Assembly: GCA_036504975.1 (NCBI GenBank)
Contig: DASXUF010000190.1
Span: 1-52,288, forward strand
Direction: 5' to 3'
DNA from: Candidatus Binatia bacterium
GTDB lineage: Bacteria > Desulfobacterota > Binatia > UBA9968
Length of the DNA stretch: 52,288 nt
Position 1 is the stretch's first letter; every line of letters starts with the position of its first letter. A program made the position numbers and the translations under genes. Below, piece by piece: positions 33,641 to 42,454 of the stretch. Below the pieces are notes generated by a model. The model saw only the letters and a program-made list of their open reading frames with translations, searched no databases and was not told the DNA's origin.

Positions 33641-33795
33641 CTTGGACAGCGGAAGCCGAGCGTTGGCTGGAGGACATCTTCGGGTATATTGCCGCAGATA
33701 ATCCGAAGGCGGCCGCCAGAACCGTCAACGGCATCTATGAGTTAACGCAGAAACTGGCCAACCTTCCTGAGATGGGTGATCGGTACCAGCTCTAG
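33628..33795 (+). pseudogene. Frameshifted ParE/RelE-type toxin
   Basis: ATG 33628 opens the ParE-like sequence MAKITWTAEAERWLEDIFGY, then IAADNPKAAARTVNGIYELT and FPEIGYRYQ-like PEMGDRYQL, and hits TAG at 33793. Intact family members are about 95-100 residues. In the adjacent frame, the expected SSR motif that follows RYQ appears directly across the break (AGCTCTAGA), which points to a small indel. The toxic C-terminus (VRILLYGHYRIAYLI-type) is absent downstream, since the Imm8 gene begins ten bases later. This is a dead toxin. Confidence 0.8.
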
Positions 33796-33804
33796 AAAAC
33801 AAAA

Positions 33805-34161
33805 ATGATCTATCCCGAAATTCGCCGCATCCATAGCCCGGACCTCGACCCGCCGAATCTGCCTGAGGACCCGAGCGATTGCGAGATTCATTTTCAAGTA
33901 TTAGTCGGCCCCAAGGACGGCGAAGGGGAGGAGGCTTTTAGTTTTACGGTGGTCACGCCGCTTTCTCTCGCTCGCAGCGCAGAGTCGCAATGGGGCCGCG
34001 GCAAGCTTCTCGTTCCCAAATTCGATTGGCCGGGAGTCGCTCAGGCGATCGCGCAGTTATTCGCGCGTTGCGCCTGCCCCACCTGGAGAGAAGTCAAGGT
34101 CGAGCTGAACAAAGAACTGCTTTCGCAGTTCGACGACTCGAATCCGGCGGCGAGTCAGTAA
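33805..34161 (+). CDS. Imm8-family immunity protein
   Basis: This 118-residue protein matches the Imm8 (polymorphic-toxin immunity) pattern: IRRIHSPDLD, DPSDCEIHFQVLVGPKDGEG, EEAFSFTVVTPLSLA, KLLVPKFDWPGVAQAI and CPTWREVKVELNKEL. Imm8 proteins neutralise secreted or contact-delivered toxins. No toxin with a delivery domain is nearby, so it is an orphan immunity gene, possibly kept against neighbours. It sits right after the broken ParE gene. ATG 33805. Confidence 0.75.
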   Translation: MIYPEIRRIHSPDLDPPNLPEDPSDCEIHFQVLVGPKDGEGEEAFSFTVVTPLSLARSAESQWGRGKLLVPKFDWPGVAQAIAQLFARCACPTWREVKVELNKELLSQFDDSNPAASQ

Positions 34162-34199
34162 CTTTGTCCGGAATACTTTCGCACAGGATTTGAACTCTG

Positions 34200-35018
34200 A
34201 TGGCATCAGAACCCATACGTAACTGGCGCGATCTTCTCGACCGGTACAGAGACTTCAGGTCCGGCGAGTGGTGCTTCCGCGGCGACCGGGCCACGCCGGG
34301 CTTCAAGACGAGCCTCGAACGCGCATCGATAGACCGCTGGGGACGTAACTGGTCCGAGATGCCGGACATCGAGAACGGCCTTCTCCGCCGCTTCAAGCGT
34401 GAGGCGCATTTGTATTTAACGAGCCAACCCGATGAAGACGATATCATCGGGTGGCTCGCATTGATGCGGCATCACGGAGCCCCGACCCGGCTCCTGGATT
34501 GGACCTATTCGTTCTTCGTGGCCGTCTACTTCGCCATCAGCCGATCCGGCACGGGTGAGCAGCCGCGTCTGGGCCATGAATCTCGGCCGCGTTCGAGAAG
34601 TGGTGGAAGCCAGGGATCATTTAAAAAGCTTGCTGAATGAGGATCCCAACGCCAAGAAACAGTCGACGGTCGGCGCGATCATCAACCACTCGCCCCTCAT
34701 GCCCTCGTGTTTCCCTTGAATCCCTCGAAAATGAACCAACGCTTGATTCTCCAACAGAGCATATTCGTTGTTCCGGGCGATATTACGAAACCCTTCATGG
34801 AAAATCTGGAAGCGGTGGACGCTCCCGAGAAACTCGTCGTTAAGATCTCCCTGCCATCGGACCGGCAATTCCTTCAGGAGACGACGAAAGAACTGCTCGC
34901 GATGAATATGAGCTCGGCGACTTTGTTTCCGGGACTGGACGGTTTCGCGGGGAATCTGGCCGCTCTGATCCCATTCCCCGAGCTTCGAGCCGTGGACAGC
35001 AAACCAGGGCGCGAATGA
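34200..35018 (+). pseudogene. FRG-domain protein gene with two offsetting frameshifts
   Basis: The first part (to about 34560) reads FRSGEWCFRGDRATPGF, FKREAHLYL, and WLALMRHHGAPTRLLDWTYS, the N-terminal FRG signature. Then the frame slips: VWAMNLGRVREVVEARDHL and GAIINHSPLMPSCF read in the +1 frame from about 34561. Near 34705 it slips back to the first frame, giving NPSKMNQRLILQQSIFVVPG and LFPGLDGFAGNL, the FRG C-terminus. The original frame stops at TGA 34638-34640. The pieces together make a full protein of about 270 residues. A decayed gene, or sequencing or assembly errors, could explain it. Confidence 0.8.
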
Positions 35019-35045
35019 AAGAGGCTCAGGCGGAAATCGTGGAAC

Positions 35046-35333
35046 TTACAGTCCCATTTTCTTCAGCACGTCTTTGCCCGACGTTCGGCCGGCGGGCGCG
35101 TCTTCGGGGAGATAGAGCATGACGCCCCCGCGGACGGGGCGGATCACGATGACGCCTTCCTCGGCGAGCTGGTTGGTGCATTTGATCGGGTCTTCGTTGT
35201 TGAAATAAGCGCGGAACGCGTCGTTGAAGCCCGAGTAGATGGTGTGGATGCCCTTGTAGGGCTCTTTCCTCAAGCTGACGATCGCCTTTTTGACGAATTC
35301 CGCCTGCGTGAGTTTTTCCCCTTCATCAGCCAT
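35046..35333 (-). CDS. Small conserved hypothetical protein downstream of frdD
   Basis: This 95-residue soluble protein contains AEFVKKAIVSLRK, PYKGIHTIYSGFNDAFRAYF, NEDPIKCTNQLAEEG, and VIVIRPVRGGVMLYLPEDAP. A GGAGG precedes the ATG. The HTIYSGFNDAFR and RGGVMLYLPEDAP phrases recur in small proteins of environmental genomes without assigned function. It is on the same strand as frdD, 25 bases downstream of its stop, and may be cotranscribed with the frd genes. Confidence 0.6.
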   Translation of the reverse strand: MADEGEKLTQAEFVKKAIVSLRKEPYKGIHTIYSGFNDAFRAYFNNEDPIKCTNQLAEEGVIVIRPVRGGVMLYLPEDAPAGRTSGKDVLKKMGL

Positions 35334-35358
35334 GAGGCACCTCCGGGGTTTTTTCCAT

Positions 35359-35697
35359 TCACAACTGCAACAGAACCCATAAGGTCATGACGGTTCCAAC
35401 GACGGCGCCGCCGTAGCAAAAAACCGCCAGCGGTCCGCGCGGAACTCCCAGACGCATATCGTTCACGGTGAAATAAAATCTGTGGGCCCAGTGGTAGAGA
35501 GGGAGAGCGATCAGGACGAAGAGATAAATCTTGACCGGCCAGTGGCGGAAGAGCTCGCCCGTGTCGGGTATCCAGCCGAGGGGAACGGCAAGGCCGAAAA
35601 TAAATATGTGAATAGGCACCAGGAAGGCGGCGACCACTCCGCCCGCCGAGAAGAGTCCCCACCAAAGCGGCTCGATATTTTTGTTCGTTGAAGACAC
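35359..35697 (-). CDS. frdD: Fumarate reductase membrane anchor subunit D
   Basis: This 112-residue protein has three membrane helices (about 12-37, 52-68 and 90-110). WWGLFSAGGVVAAFLVPIHIF and GLAVPLGWIP, with LPLYHWAHRF (His on helix 2), match FrdD of quinol:fumarate reductase. GTG start at 35697, two bases after the frdC stop. With FrdC it anchors the catalytic dimer and binds quinone. Short for the family but complete. Confidence 0.85.
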   Translation of the reverse strand: MSSTNKNIEPLWWGLFSAGGVVAAFLVPIHIFIFGLAVPLGWIPDTGELFRHWPVKIYLFVLIALPLYHWAHRFYFTVNDMRLGVPRGPLAVFCYGGAVVGTVMTLWVLLQL

Positions 35698-35700
35698 GGG

Positions 35701-36120
35701 TCAACTTCGAAGCGCGAGAAACAGAATCAAAATAGCCGCCGACACCGCGATCCAGGCGCCGATATTCACGGCAAAAACCAGTTGGCGGGGCAATTCACGC
35801 TCCCCCAGTTTGATCGGCATAACGACGGCGGTGGACTCGAACCACGTCACGCTATGATATACCGCGAACAACAAAGCCACGATGTGAAATAAAATCCAAC
35901 CCGGCGAGCTGAGCTTCTGGACAAAGGCGGCGTAGGCCTCGGGCCCTTTGGTCAGTTGATAGATTTGCACCAGGAAAACGATCAAGAAGATAGCGATGAA
36001 AACGCTCGACAACTCGCGCAGCATGAAGAGAAGATACGCGGGCTTTTGGAGCCACCACGTCCGCGGCATCTTGGGATAATAGAGCTTCGATTTGTCCGGT
36101 CTGACCGCGGTTCCGTTCAT
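35701..36120 (-). CDS. frdC: Fumarate reductase membrane anchor subunit C
   Basis: This 139-residue protein begins MNGTAVRPDKSKLYYPKMP and has the FrdC motif RTWWLQKPAYLLFMLREL. Three helices follow (about 34-52, 70-95 and 112-135), with LFHIVALLFAVYHSVTWF carrying the conserved His. The frame is open further upstream, but that part is out-of-frame frdB sequence plus a dispersed repeat, so the ATG at 36120, with AGGAGG upstream, is used. It pairs with FrdD. Confidence 0.88.
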   Translation of the reverse strand: MNGTAVRPDKSKLYYPKMPRTWWLQKPAYLLFMLRELSSVFIAIFLIVFLVQIYQLTKGPEAYAAFVQKLSSPGWILFHIVALLFAVYHSVTWFESTAVVMPIKLGERELPRQLVFAVNIGAWIAVSAAILILFLALRS

Positions 36121-36163
36121 CCTTCGATCCTCCTCAGGATGATCCTGAGCTGAGTCGAATGGA

Positions 36164-36910
36164 TCATCTCGTACCCCATGGAAGCAGCATCGACTTAAAC
36201 CAGTCTTTGGCGAGGTCGACTTTGGAGCGCTGGATCGCGGCGGCCGGGTCGACGTGCTTGGGGCACACCTCCGAGCACTCGCCGACGAAGGTGCACTCCC
36301 ATACGCCGTGATGGCTGCCCAAAAGTTCCTGCCGCTGATCCCGTCCCTGATCGCGCGAATCCATATTGTAGCGGTACGCGAGCGCAATCGCCGCAGGGCC
36401 CAGGAACTCCGGCTCCAGGCCGTAGACCGGGCAGGCCGCGTAGCAGAGCATGCAGTTGATGCATTGCGTGAACTGGTGAAACTTCTCCAGCTCCGCCGGA
36501 GTCTGGCGGTATTCGCCCTCGGTCACGGGCTTTTCGACCTTGCGCACGAGCCACGATTTTACGCTCTTCAACTTGTCCATAAAATCGTTCATGTCGATCA
36601 CCAGGTCGCGGATGATCGGGAAATTGACGAGCGGCTCGACGCGGATCTCCTGCCCGTGATAGTCGCGTAGAAAAGCCGCGCAGGTGAGCTTGGGGACTCC
36701 GTTCACCATCATGCCGCAACTGCCGCACACGCCCATGCGGCACGACCAGCGATAGCTCAACGTTCCGTCGATCTGATCCTTGATGTGGTTCAGCGCGTCC
36801 AGCACTACCCAATCCTGGCGATACGGCACCGAGTAGCTTTGCAGCGTCGGAGCGGAATCTTTCCCCGGACGGTAGCGGGTCACCTTCAAGGTTACGGTCG
36901 GTTCAGCCAT
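36164..36910 (-). CDS. frdB: Fumarate reductase iron-sulfur subunit
   Basis: This 248-residue protein has the 2Fe-2S ligands in [16 protein letters not shown] and LTC, and then the 4Fe-4S/3Fe-4S cysteines in [14 protein letters not shown] and [17 protein letters not shown]. Electrons pass between FrdA flavin and the anchor quinone site. It lies seven bases after frdA and 43 before frdC; the gap holds a short dispersed inverted repeat (GATCCTCC...GGATGATCCTGAG). Confidence 0.93.
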   Translation of the reverse strand: MAEPTVTLKVTRYRPGKDSAPTLQSYSVPYRQDWVVLDALNHIKDQIDGTLSYRWSCRMGVCGSCGMMVNGVPKLTCAAFLRDYHGQEIRVEPLVNFPIIRDLVIDMNDFMDKLKSVKSWLVRKVEKPVTEGEYRQTPAELEKFHQFTQCINCMLCYAACPVYGLEPEFLGPAAIALAYRYNMDSRDQGRDQRQELLGSHHGVWECTFVGECSEVCPKHVDPAAAIQRSKVDLAKDWFKSMLLPWGTR

Positions 36911-36917
36911 GGTCTCC

Positions 36918-38645
36918 TCAATATTTCCTCTCCTCCGGTTGCCAGCGGGTTATCGTCACCGGCAGGTACTCGATCCTCGGCCCGTCGGGAGTGCGGTGGG
37001 CGAGAGTGTGCTTGAGAAAGTTCGGGTCGTCGCGCTTGGGGAAGTCGGTGCGGGTGTGCGAACCGCGCGACTCCTTGCGGTTGCGCGCGGAATGCGCGAC
37101 AGCCTCCGCCACGTCGAGCATGAAGTCCAGCTCCAAAGCTGCGGTGACTTGCGTGTTGAATATCTCGCCGCGATCTTCGATGGCGATGTCGGCGAAGCGC
37201 TCGCGCAGTTGCCGCAGAAGTTGGCAGGTCTTTTTCATCTCTTCCTCTTTGCGGTAGATGCCGCACCCGTCCTCCATCGCCTTCTGCATCTCCTGGCGAA
37301 TGTTGGTGATCTTCTCTTTGCCGCCCTGTTTTTTCAGGAACTGCCGGTCGAGGCGCTGCTGCTCGTCGCGCGCCAGCGCTTCGAGGCGCTGCGAAGAGGC
37401 CGGCCGGCTCGCGGCATATTGCACGGCCGCGCGGCCGGCGCGCGCGCCGAAGACGAGCAACTCGGTCAGCGAATTGGAGCCGAGCCTATTGGCGCCGTTG
37501 ATCGAGACACAGGCGGTCTCGCCGGCCGCGAAGAGCCCTTCGAGCGGCGTCTTGCCGTTTTTGTCGGTGTGGACTCCTCCCATCATGTAGTGCACCACCG
37601 GCCGCACGGGAATCGGCTCGTAGACCGGATCGATCCCGACATATTTGCTGGCTAATTCGCGCACGAAAGGAAGCTTCTGGTTGATGATCTCTTCCCCCAG
37701 GTGGCGGAGATCGAGGTGGACGTAGTGTCCGTAGGGCCCTTCGAAGGTCCGGCCCTTGTAATACTCCTGCATGTGGCATCGCGAGAGGATATCGCGCGGG
37801 CCGAGCTCCATCTTGCGATGGGTCGGCTTGTCCGTCGGCGGGCCTAGACCATAATCCTGGAGATAACGGTAGCCGTCTTTGTTCTTGAGCCAGCCGCCTT
37901 CGCCGCGCGACGCCTCGGTGATCAAGATGCCGGTGCCCGGCAGCCCGGTCGGATGATACTGGACGAATTCCATGTCCTTAAGCGGCACTCCGGCGCGATA
38001 GGCCATCGCCATGCCGTCACCGGTCTTGATCGCCGCGTTGGTCGTGAAGGGAAAGACCCGGCCGCCTCCGCCGGTGCACAGGATCACGGCCTTTCCCGCG
38101 ATCGTTTCCAGGCGGCCGTTGTAGATGTTGATCACGGTGGCGCCGCGGATTTTTCCGTCGTCGGCGAGCAGGGAGGTGGCATAGAACTCGTCGTAGCGCA
38201 CGATATTGTCGTACTTGAGCGAGGTTTGAAACAGCGAATGCAGCATGTGGAAGCCGGTTTTGTCGGCGGCGAAGCAGGTGCGGTCGACGCTCATGCCGCC
38301 GAACGAGCGCACGCTGACGCGGCCGTCCGGGTCGCGGCTCCACGGGCAGCCCCAATGCTCGAGCTGGATGAGCTCTCCCGGGGCCTCTCTGACGAACTCT
38401 TCGACCGCGTCCTGGTCGGCGAGAAAGTCGGCGCCGAAAATCGTGTCCTTGCAATGGAGATCCAGGCTGTCGTAGTCGCGCATCACCGCGGCGGTGCCGC
38501 CTTCGGCCGATACCGTGTGGCTGCGCATCGGATAGACCTTCGAGACGACGGCGATCGAGAGCCTGCTCGATTGCTCGGCGGCGGCGATCGCGGCGCGCAG
38601 GCCGGCGCCGCCGCCGCCGATCAAGATAATATCATGTGTAATCAT
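36918..38645 (-). CDS. frdA: Fumarate reductase / succinate dehydrogenase flavoprotein
   Basis: This 575-residue protein has the FAD-binding [15 protein letters not shown], and His43 in [12 protein letters not shown] for the covalent FAD link. Substrate-site residues are [39 protein letters not shown] and [12 protein letters not shown]. All catalytic landmarks match bacterial FrdA. With FrdB, C and D it interconverts fumarate and succinate at the membrane. The order A-B-C-D and the two-anchor layout favour quinol:fumarate reductase, but direction cannot be read from sequence. Thirty bases separate it from the small gene upstream. Confidence 0.93.
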   Translation of the reverse strand: MITHDIILIGGGGAGLRAAIAAAEQSSRLSIAVVSKVYPMRSHTVSAEGGTAAVMRDYDSLDLHCKDTIFGADFLADQDAVEEFVREAPGELIQLEHWGCPWSRDPDGRVSVRSFGGMSVDRTCFAADKTGFHMLHSLFQTSLKYDNIVRYDEFYATSLLADDGKIRGATVINIYNGRLETIAGKAVILCTGGGGRVFPFTTNAAIKTGDGMAMAYRAGVPLKDMEFVQYHPTGLPGTGILITEASRGEGGWLKNKDGYRYLQDYGLGPPTDKPTHRKMELGPRDILSRCHMQEYYKGRTFEGPYGHYVHLDLRHLGEEIINQKLPFVRELASKYVGIDPVYEPIPVRPVVHYMMGGVHTDKNGKTPLEGLFAAGETACVSINGANRLGSNSLTELLVFGARAGRAAVQYAASRPASSQRLEALARDEQQRLDRQFLKKQGGKEKITNIRQEMQKAMEDGCGIYRKEEEMKKTCQLLRQLRERFADIAIEDRGEIFNTQVTAALELDFMLDVAEAVAHSARNRKESRGSHTRTDFPKRDDPNFLKHTLAHRTPDGPRIEYLPVTITRWQPEERKY

Positions 38646-38675
38646 GGTTGCTTCTTTAGAGTCGAAAGAGATTGC

Positions 38676-38879
38676 TCAAGTGGTTTTTTTTACGATTTCA
38701 TATCCGAGCTCTTCCACGGCGGAAAGAATCTCGGCTATGGCCGTGAGGTCCTGAATCTCCGCGTGGCCGAGGCGGACCCTTACCGCATAGTTGTAACCAT
38801 AGGGGTGCTTCTCCTTGCGGAACTTAAGGATCTGCCGGGCCAAGTTAACGGGGTTGAGCTTTTTGCCTTCGGTTTCCAC
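38676..38879 (-). CDS. Small conserved protein between sdhE-like and frdA
   Basis: This 67-residue protein begins with a GTG that shares its first base with the stop of the upstream CCG-domain gene (TAGTG). The sequence runs VNLARQILKFRKEKHPYGYN, YAVRVRLGHAEIQDLTAIAE and SAVEELGYEIVKKT. It is basic and helical with no cysteines. Translational coupling suggests it works with one of the two complex II enzymes, perhaps as an assembly or accessory factor. Not recognised. Confidence 0.6.
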   Translation of the reverse strand: METEGKKLNPVNLARQILKFRKEKHPYGYNYAVRVRLGHAEIQDLTAIAEILSAVEELGYEIVKKTT

Positions 38880-39760
38880 TACGTCAGCATGCTCACCTTG
38901 GATTCGACCGTCTGGGTTGGGACGATGTGGCGCTTTAGATTCATCTCACCGGGGTCGAAGCCAAGGGCCAAGCCCAGGAACTGAGGCAAATGGAGAATCG
39001 GCAGTCCGATCTCTTTTCCCTCTTGCGCCTCCGCCCTGGGTTGGTTTCCGTCCAAGTTCAGGTGGCAGAGTGGACAAGGGGTAACCATGCAGTCGGCGCC
39101 TTTTTCTTTTGCCTCGCCGGTGTGCTTGCCGACCATGGCGAGGGAATTCTCCTCGTTGGCCGTCAGGATGGGAAATCCGCAGCACTTTCCCTTGCCGCTG
39201 ATGTCCGTCAGCTCGGCGCCCAAAATCCCTATCAGCTCGTCGAGATAATTTTTTCGCCGGTTGAGTTCTTTAGTGGGAGTGATGGCCTCCGGAGGACGGC
39301 GGATATAACAGCCATAAAAAGGAGCGACCCTCAGACCCTTGAGCGGTCTTCGGAGCAAGGACTTTAGCCGCTCGATCCCGTAATCTTCAAAAAGGACCCA
39401 GAGAAGATGCTTCACTTCGGTCGTCCCTTTGTACTCCAGCTTCTCCTCGGCAAGATATTCTCGGTTGATCTTTGCTCGATACTCCGGGTCGCCTTTTAGC
39501 CGATAGTTGGCCTGACTCATGACTCCTTGGCACGTGCTGCATATGGTCATAACGGGGAGACCAAGCTCTTCCGCCTTGGCGAACGTGCGCGCGTTGATGG
39601 GATCGGAGATGTATTGGGGAAGCACGCCGGCGCCAGTGCAGCCCACATCTTTCAACTCGTCCAGATCGATGCCCAGTTTGGCCGAGACTTTTACGGCCGA
39701 TGGATAAAGTTCCGGACAGCCGCCGCGGGAGACGCATCCCGGATAGAAAGCATATTTCAT
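38879..39760 (-). CDS. CCG-domain SdhE/HdrB-like subunit of type-E complex II
   Basis: This 293-residue protein has two CCG cysteine repeats. The second is complete: FYGCYIRRP, then GKGKCCGFPILTANE, then TPCPLCHLNLD. The first reads YPGCVSRGG, VGCTGAGVLP, ICSTCQGVM, where one Cys of the CC pair is Gly. HdrB and the SdhE/MfrE subunits of type-E succinate:quinone or methylmenaquinol:fumarate reductases have this layout. It binds an unusual Fe-S cluster at the membrane surface and replaces the hydrophobic anchors. The gene overlaps the Fe-S subunit gene by four bases (ATGA). Confidence 0.85.
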   Translation of the reverse strand: MKYAFYPGCVSRGGCPELYPSAVKVSAKLGIDLDELKDVGCTGAGVLPQYISDPINARTFAKAEELGLPVMTICSTCQGVMSQANYRLKGDPEYRAKINREYLAEEKLEYKGTTEVKHLLWVLFEDYGIERLKSLLRRPLKGLRVAPFYGCYIRRPPEAITPTKELNRRKNYLDELIGILGAELTDISGKGKCCGFPILTANEENSLAMVGKHTGEAKEKGADCMVTPCPLCHLNLDGNQPRAEAQEGKEIGLPILHLPQFLGLALGFDPGEMNLKRHIVPTQTVESKVSMLT

Positions 39761-40716
39761 TTTGTCTCTTGCTCCCCTTTCTCGAAGATCTTCTTGATTT
39801 TATCGGCCCCGGGCCTCTTCGCGTGCAGGTAAGGCAGAGGCGCCTTGCCGCGCATCATCGCTTTGGCCGCGGTCGGGAGAAGTTTCATGAGCCCTTTAAT
39901 ATTGGTGAGCCCTTCGGATTCTATTGCGAGCCTTCCCTCGTCCAGCCAGCCGCTTTCCTTGACCGACGCGGCGAAGCTCTGGTGATGCCGGGCGACCTTC
40001 TCGTTCTTGATGCCCATCTTGAACGCCAGATCTCTCAGGGCGATGATGCGCTTGGTCGGCTCGATGCCTCTGGGGCAATGTTCGTCCGCCTCATAGCAAT
40101 GGACGCAGTCCCAGATGCCCTTGGGCCCCTCGAGGACCGCAAATCGTTCTCTCGTATCTCGGTTCCGTGGATCGAAGGCGAACCGGTAGGCCTTGGTCAG
40201 AGCCGCCGGTCCAAGGAAATTGAAATCGACCGGCAGGACCGTGCAACCCTCGTCGCACATGCCGCAGTAATAGCAGCTCATCGCCTTTCTGAGATCCTTC
40301 ATCTGAGCGTCCGGGACTACGTTCTCGCCATCGGACGCCGGCTCCGCGGGTTCGAGCCAAGGCTTGACGGCCTTGATCTTGTTCCACATGAAGGCGTCCC
40401 AATCGAAAACGAGATCCTTGATCACCGGCACGATGCGAAGCGGATCGAGCGACAGCTCGGGTCCTTTTTCAGTAAAGGCGGAGACCTTGGCCGTGCAACT
40501 GAAGCGCGCTCTGCCGTTCACGCGGATCATGCAATCGCCGCAGTAACCCCGGCAGCAGGATGCGCGGAAGGCAAGCGTCGGATCCGATTCATCGCGGATC
40601 TTCAGCAGACCGTCGAGCACCGTGGCATCGGCCGGAATATTTACGGCGTGGGTGGAACGCCCCGGCTTGCCGTCCTTTTCCGGGTCCTTGCGGTAGATTT
40701 TGAAAGTGACTTCCAT
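39757..40716 (-). CDS. Iron-sulfur subunit of type-E complex II
   Basis: This 319-residue protein is longer than ordinary SdhB (about 240). It has 2Fe-2S ligands in RASCCRGYCGDCMIRVNG and FSC. The 4Fe-4S/3Fe-4S motifs are CYYCGMCDEGCTVLP and CVHCYEADEHCPRGIEP. A C-terminal extension of about 80 residues (ARHHQSFAASVKESGWLDEG, then KLLPTAAKAMMRGKAP) is typical of Fe-S subunits that dock to CCG proteins. It passes electrons from the flavoprotein at 40731 to the CCG subunit at 38879. Fourteen bases downstream of the flavoprotein gene. Confidence 0.88.
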   Translation of the reverse strand: MEVTFKIYRKDPEKDGKPGRSTHAVNIPADATVLDGLLKIRDESDPTLAFRASCCRGYCGDCMIRVNGRARFSCTAKVSAFTEKGPELSLDPLRIVPVIKDLVFDWDAFMWNKIKAVKPWLEPAEPASDGENVVPDAQMKDLRKAMSCYYCGMCDEGCTVLPVDFNFLGPAALTKAYRFAFDPRNRDTRERFAVLEGPKGIWDCVHCYEADEHCPRGIEPTKRIIALRDLAFKMGIKNEKVARHHQSFAASVKESGWLDEGRLAIESEGLTNIKGLMKLLPTAAKAMMRGKAPLPYLHAKRPGADKIKKIFEKGEQETK

Positions 40717-40730
40717 CCTATAGCTCCTTT

Positions 40731-42350
40731 TTATCGTGCAACCGGTCTCGTGTTCAACCGGGGCGCGCCTTGAATCCGGCTCACAAGAGTGTGGTGCGTC
40801 CAGTTGTCGTCGTCCCGATTGGGAAAATCCGCCCTGCGATGGGCGCCCCGGCTCTCGGTTCGCGCCTGGGCCGCCAAGGTTACAATCTCGGCCAAATTCA
40901 GCATGGAACCCAGCTCGAGATAGCCGGTAAGCTCGTAATTGTAGACCTTCGATGGATTCCTGACGCTGATCTTACCGTACCGCTCCTTCAAGCGCTGAAT
41001 CCGATCGAGGGCCTCTTCCAGTCCCGCGCGTTCGCGGATCAGACCCACTTTTTCATTCATCAACTGTCCCAATTCGGAGTGGATTTTGCCCAAGGAATCA
41101 CCGGACGGGTTTTGTCCACGAATGGCCGCGAGTCGTTTTTCTTCATCGCTCAACTTGGTTTCGGGAAAACTCTTCTTGGGCGCCGTCTTGGAATATCTTG
41201 CCGCGGTCTCTCCCGCTCTTCTGCCGAAGACCAACGCCTCACTCAGAGTGTTTCCCGCCAGACGGCCCGCGCCGTTGAGGCCGTTGGCGGCGCATTCTCC
41301 GACGGCGAAGAGACCCGGCAGAGACGTTTCGCCTGCCGCGTTCGCTTCAATTCCTCCCACGGAGCGATGAGCCGCCGGATGAATGGGTATTGGCTCTTTC
41401 GCGATGTCCAGGCCGGCAACCGCCCGGACCAGCTCGTGAGTTTGGGGAAAGCGCGACAGCAGCTTATCCTTGCCGATCGGTCTCAGGTCGACGGCGACCG
41501 AGCCGCCGCCGTTCTTGGACGCGTTGTGAATCGCGAGGCAAATCTTTTCCCTCGGTAGACTCTTCGATAGTTGAATCGATTCTCCTTTGCCGTCGACCAC
41601 AACCGCTCCCTCGCCGAGAGCCGCTTCCGTGATCAACAGCGCCTGGTTCTTAGGGAACACCGTGGGATGGAATTGAATCATCTCCATGTCCATCAACCGG
41701 GCTCCCGACGCGTAGGCGAGGCTCTGGCCGTCTCCCGTCGTGCCGAGAGAAGCGGTCGAAGGGAGATACATCCGAGTGGACCCGCCCGTGGCGAGAATCA
41801 CCGCCCGCGCGGCGAACGCATCGAGTCTGCCGGATCGAAGACTCAACGCAACGGCGCCGGCCGAGCCATTTCCGTCGACGGACAGTGAGGTGACAAACCA
41901 TTCTTCGAACGAGGGGATCTCGGCGCGCTGAAACTGCTCGTGGAGCACCTGGAGCACGATGTGTCCGGTTCGATCATCCGTGTAGCAAGTTCGGCTTTTG
42001 CCGTTCGATCCGAAACGGCGCAGATCTATTCGTCCTTCATCGTTGCGGTTGAAGGGAACGCCCGTTCGCTCGAGCCAGACGATTTCTTTTGCGGCTTCCG
42101 CGGCGAAGCCCTGAACGACTTCGCGGTCACAGAGGCCGTCTCCTGCCAGGAGCGTATCTTCAGCGAAGCTCGTTGGAGAGTCGTCTTTACCGAGGGGGGC
42201 GTTGAGACCGCCCTGGGCGACCCCCGTGTTGGTTCTCAAGGGATGAACTTTGGTGATGAGGGCAACGGTGGCTCCCGCATGCTTGGCGGCGATCGCCGCT
42301 CTCAATCCCGAAGCTCCACCGCCGATGACCAAGACATCAAATTCCTGCAT
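40731..42350 (-). CDS. Type-E complex II flavoprotein with Asn at the FAD-linking His position
   Basis: This 539-residue protein has the FAD motif [15 protein letters not shown] and LRTNTGVAQGGLN, where FrdA ([10 protein letters not shown]) has His; here the residue is Asn41. Substrate-site residues are kept: QFHPTVFPKN, LITEAALGEG, SLPREKI, PAAHRSVGGIE and NGAGRLAGNTLSEA. Length and the missing His also recall L-aspartate oxidase and TfrA-type subunits. The neighbours (Fe-S and CCG genes in tandem) make a fumarate or succinate enzyme the best call. FAD is expected to be non-covalent. It heads the operon, downstream of fumC and a repeat. Confidence 0.82.
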   Translation of the reverse strand: MQEFDVLVIGGGASGLRAAIAAKHAGATVALITKVHPLRTNTGVAQGGLNAPLGKDDSPTSFAEDTLLAGDGLCDREVVQGFAAEAAKEIVWLERTGVPFNRNDEGRIDLRRFGSNGKSRTCYTDDRTGHIVLQVLHEQFQRAEIPSFEEWFVTSLSVDGNGSAGAVALSLRSGRLDAFAARAVILATGGSTRMYLPSTASLGTTGDGQSLAYASGARLMDMEMIQFHPTVFPKNQALLITEAALGEGAVVVDGKGESIQLSKSLPREKICLAIHNASKNGGGSVAVDLRPIGKDKLLSRFPQTHELVRAVAGLDIAKEPIPIHPAAHRSVGGIEANAAGETSLPGLFAVGECAANGLNGAGRLAGNTLSEALVFGRRAGETAARYSKTAPKKSFPETKLSDEEKRLAAIRGQNPSGDSLGKIHSELGQLMNEKVGLIRERAGLEEALDRIQRLKERYGKISVRNPSKVYNYELTGYLELGSMLNLAEIVTLAAQARTESRGAHRRADFPNRDDDNWTHHTLVSRIQGAPRLNTRPVAR

Positions 42351-42454
42351 TCAACATCCGCCTCCGCATGCGTGTCGTTTTTATTTATAACAGATTGCCC
42401 GGAGGGTCAAGGAAAGGAGGAGCTTTCAGCGATCAGCCGTCAGCTATCAGCTAA

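Noticed and set aside
34200-35018. Programmed ribosomal frameshifting in the FRG gene
   Set aside because: Two shifts in opposite directions would be needed and no slippery heptamer with a stem is evident; decay or error is simpler.
40731-42350. L-aspartate oxidase (NadB)
   Set aside because: Length and missing His fit, but the gene is directly followed by an Fe-S subunit and a CCG subunit on the same strand, and there are no nadA or nadC genes. Kept as complex II-like.
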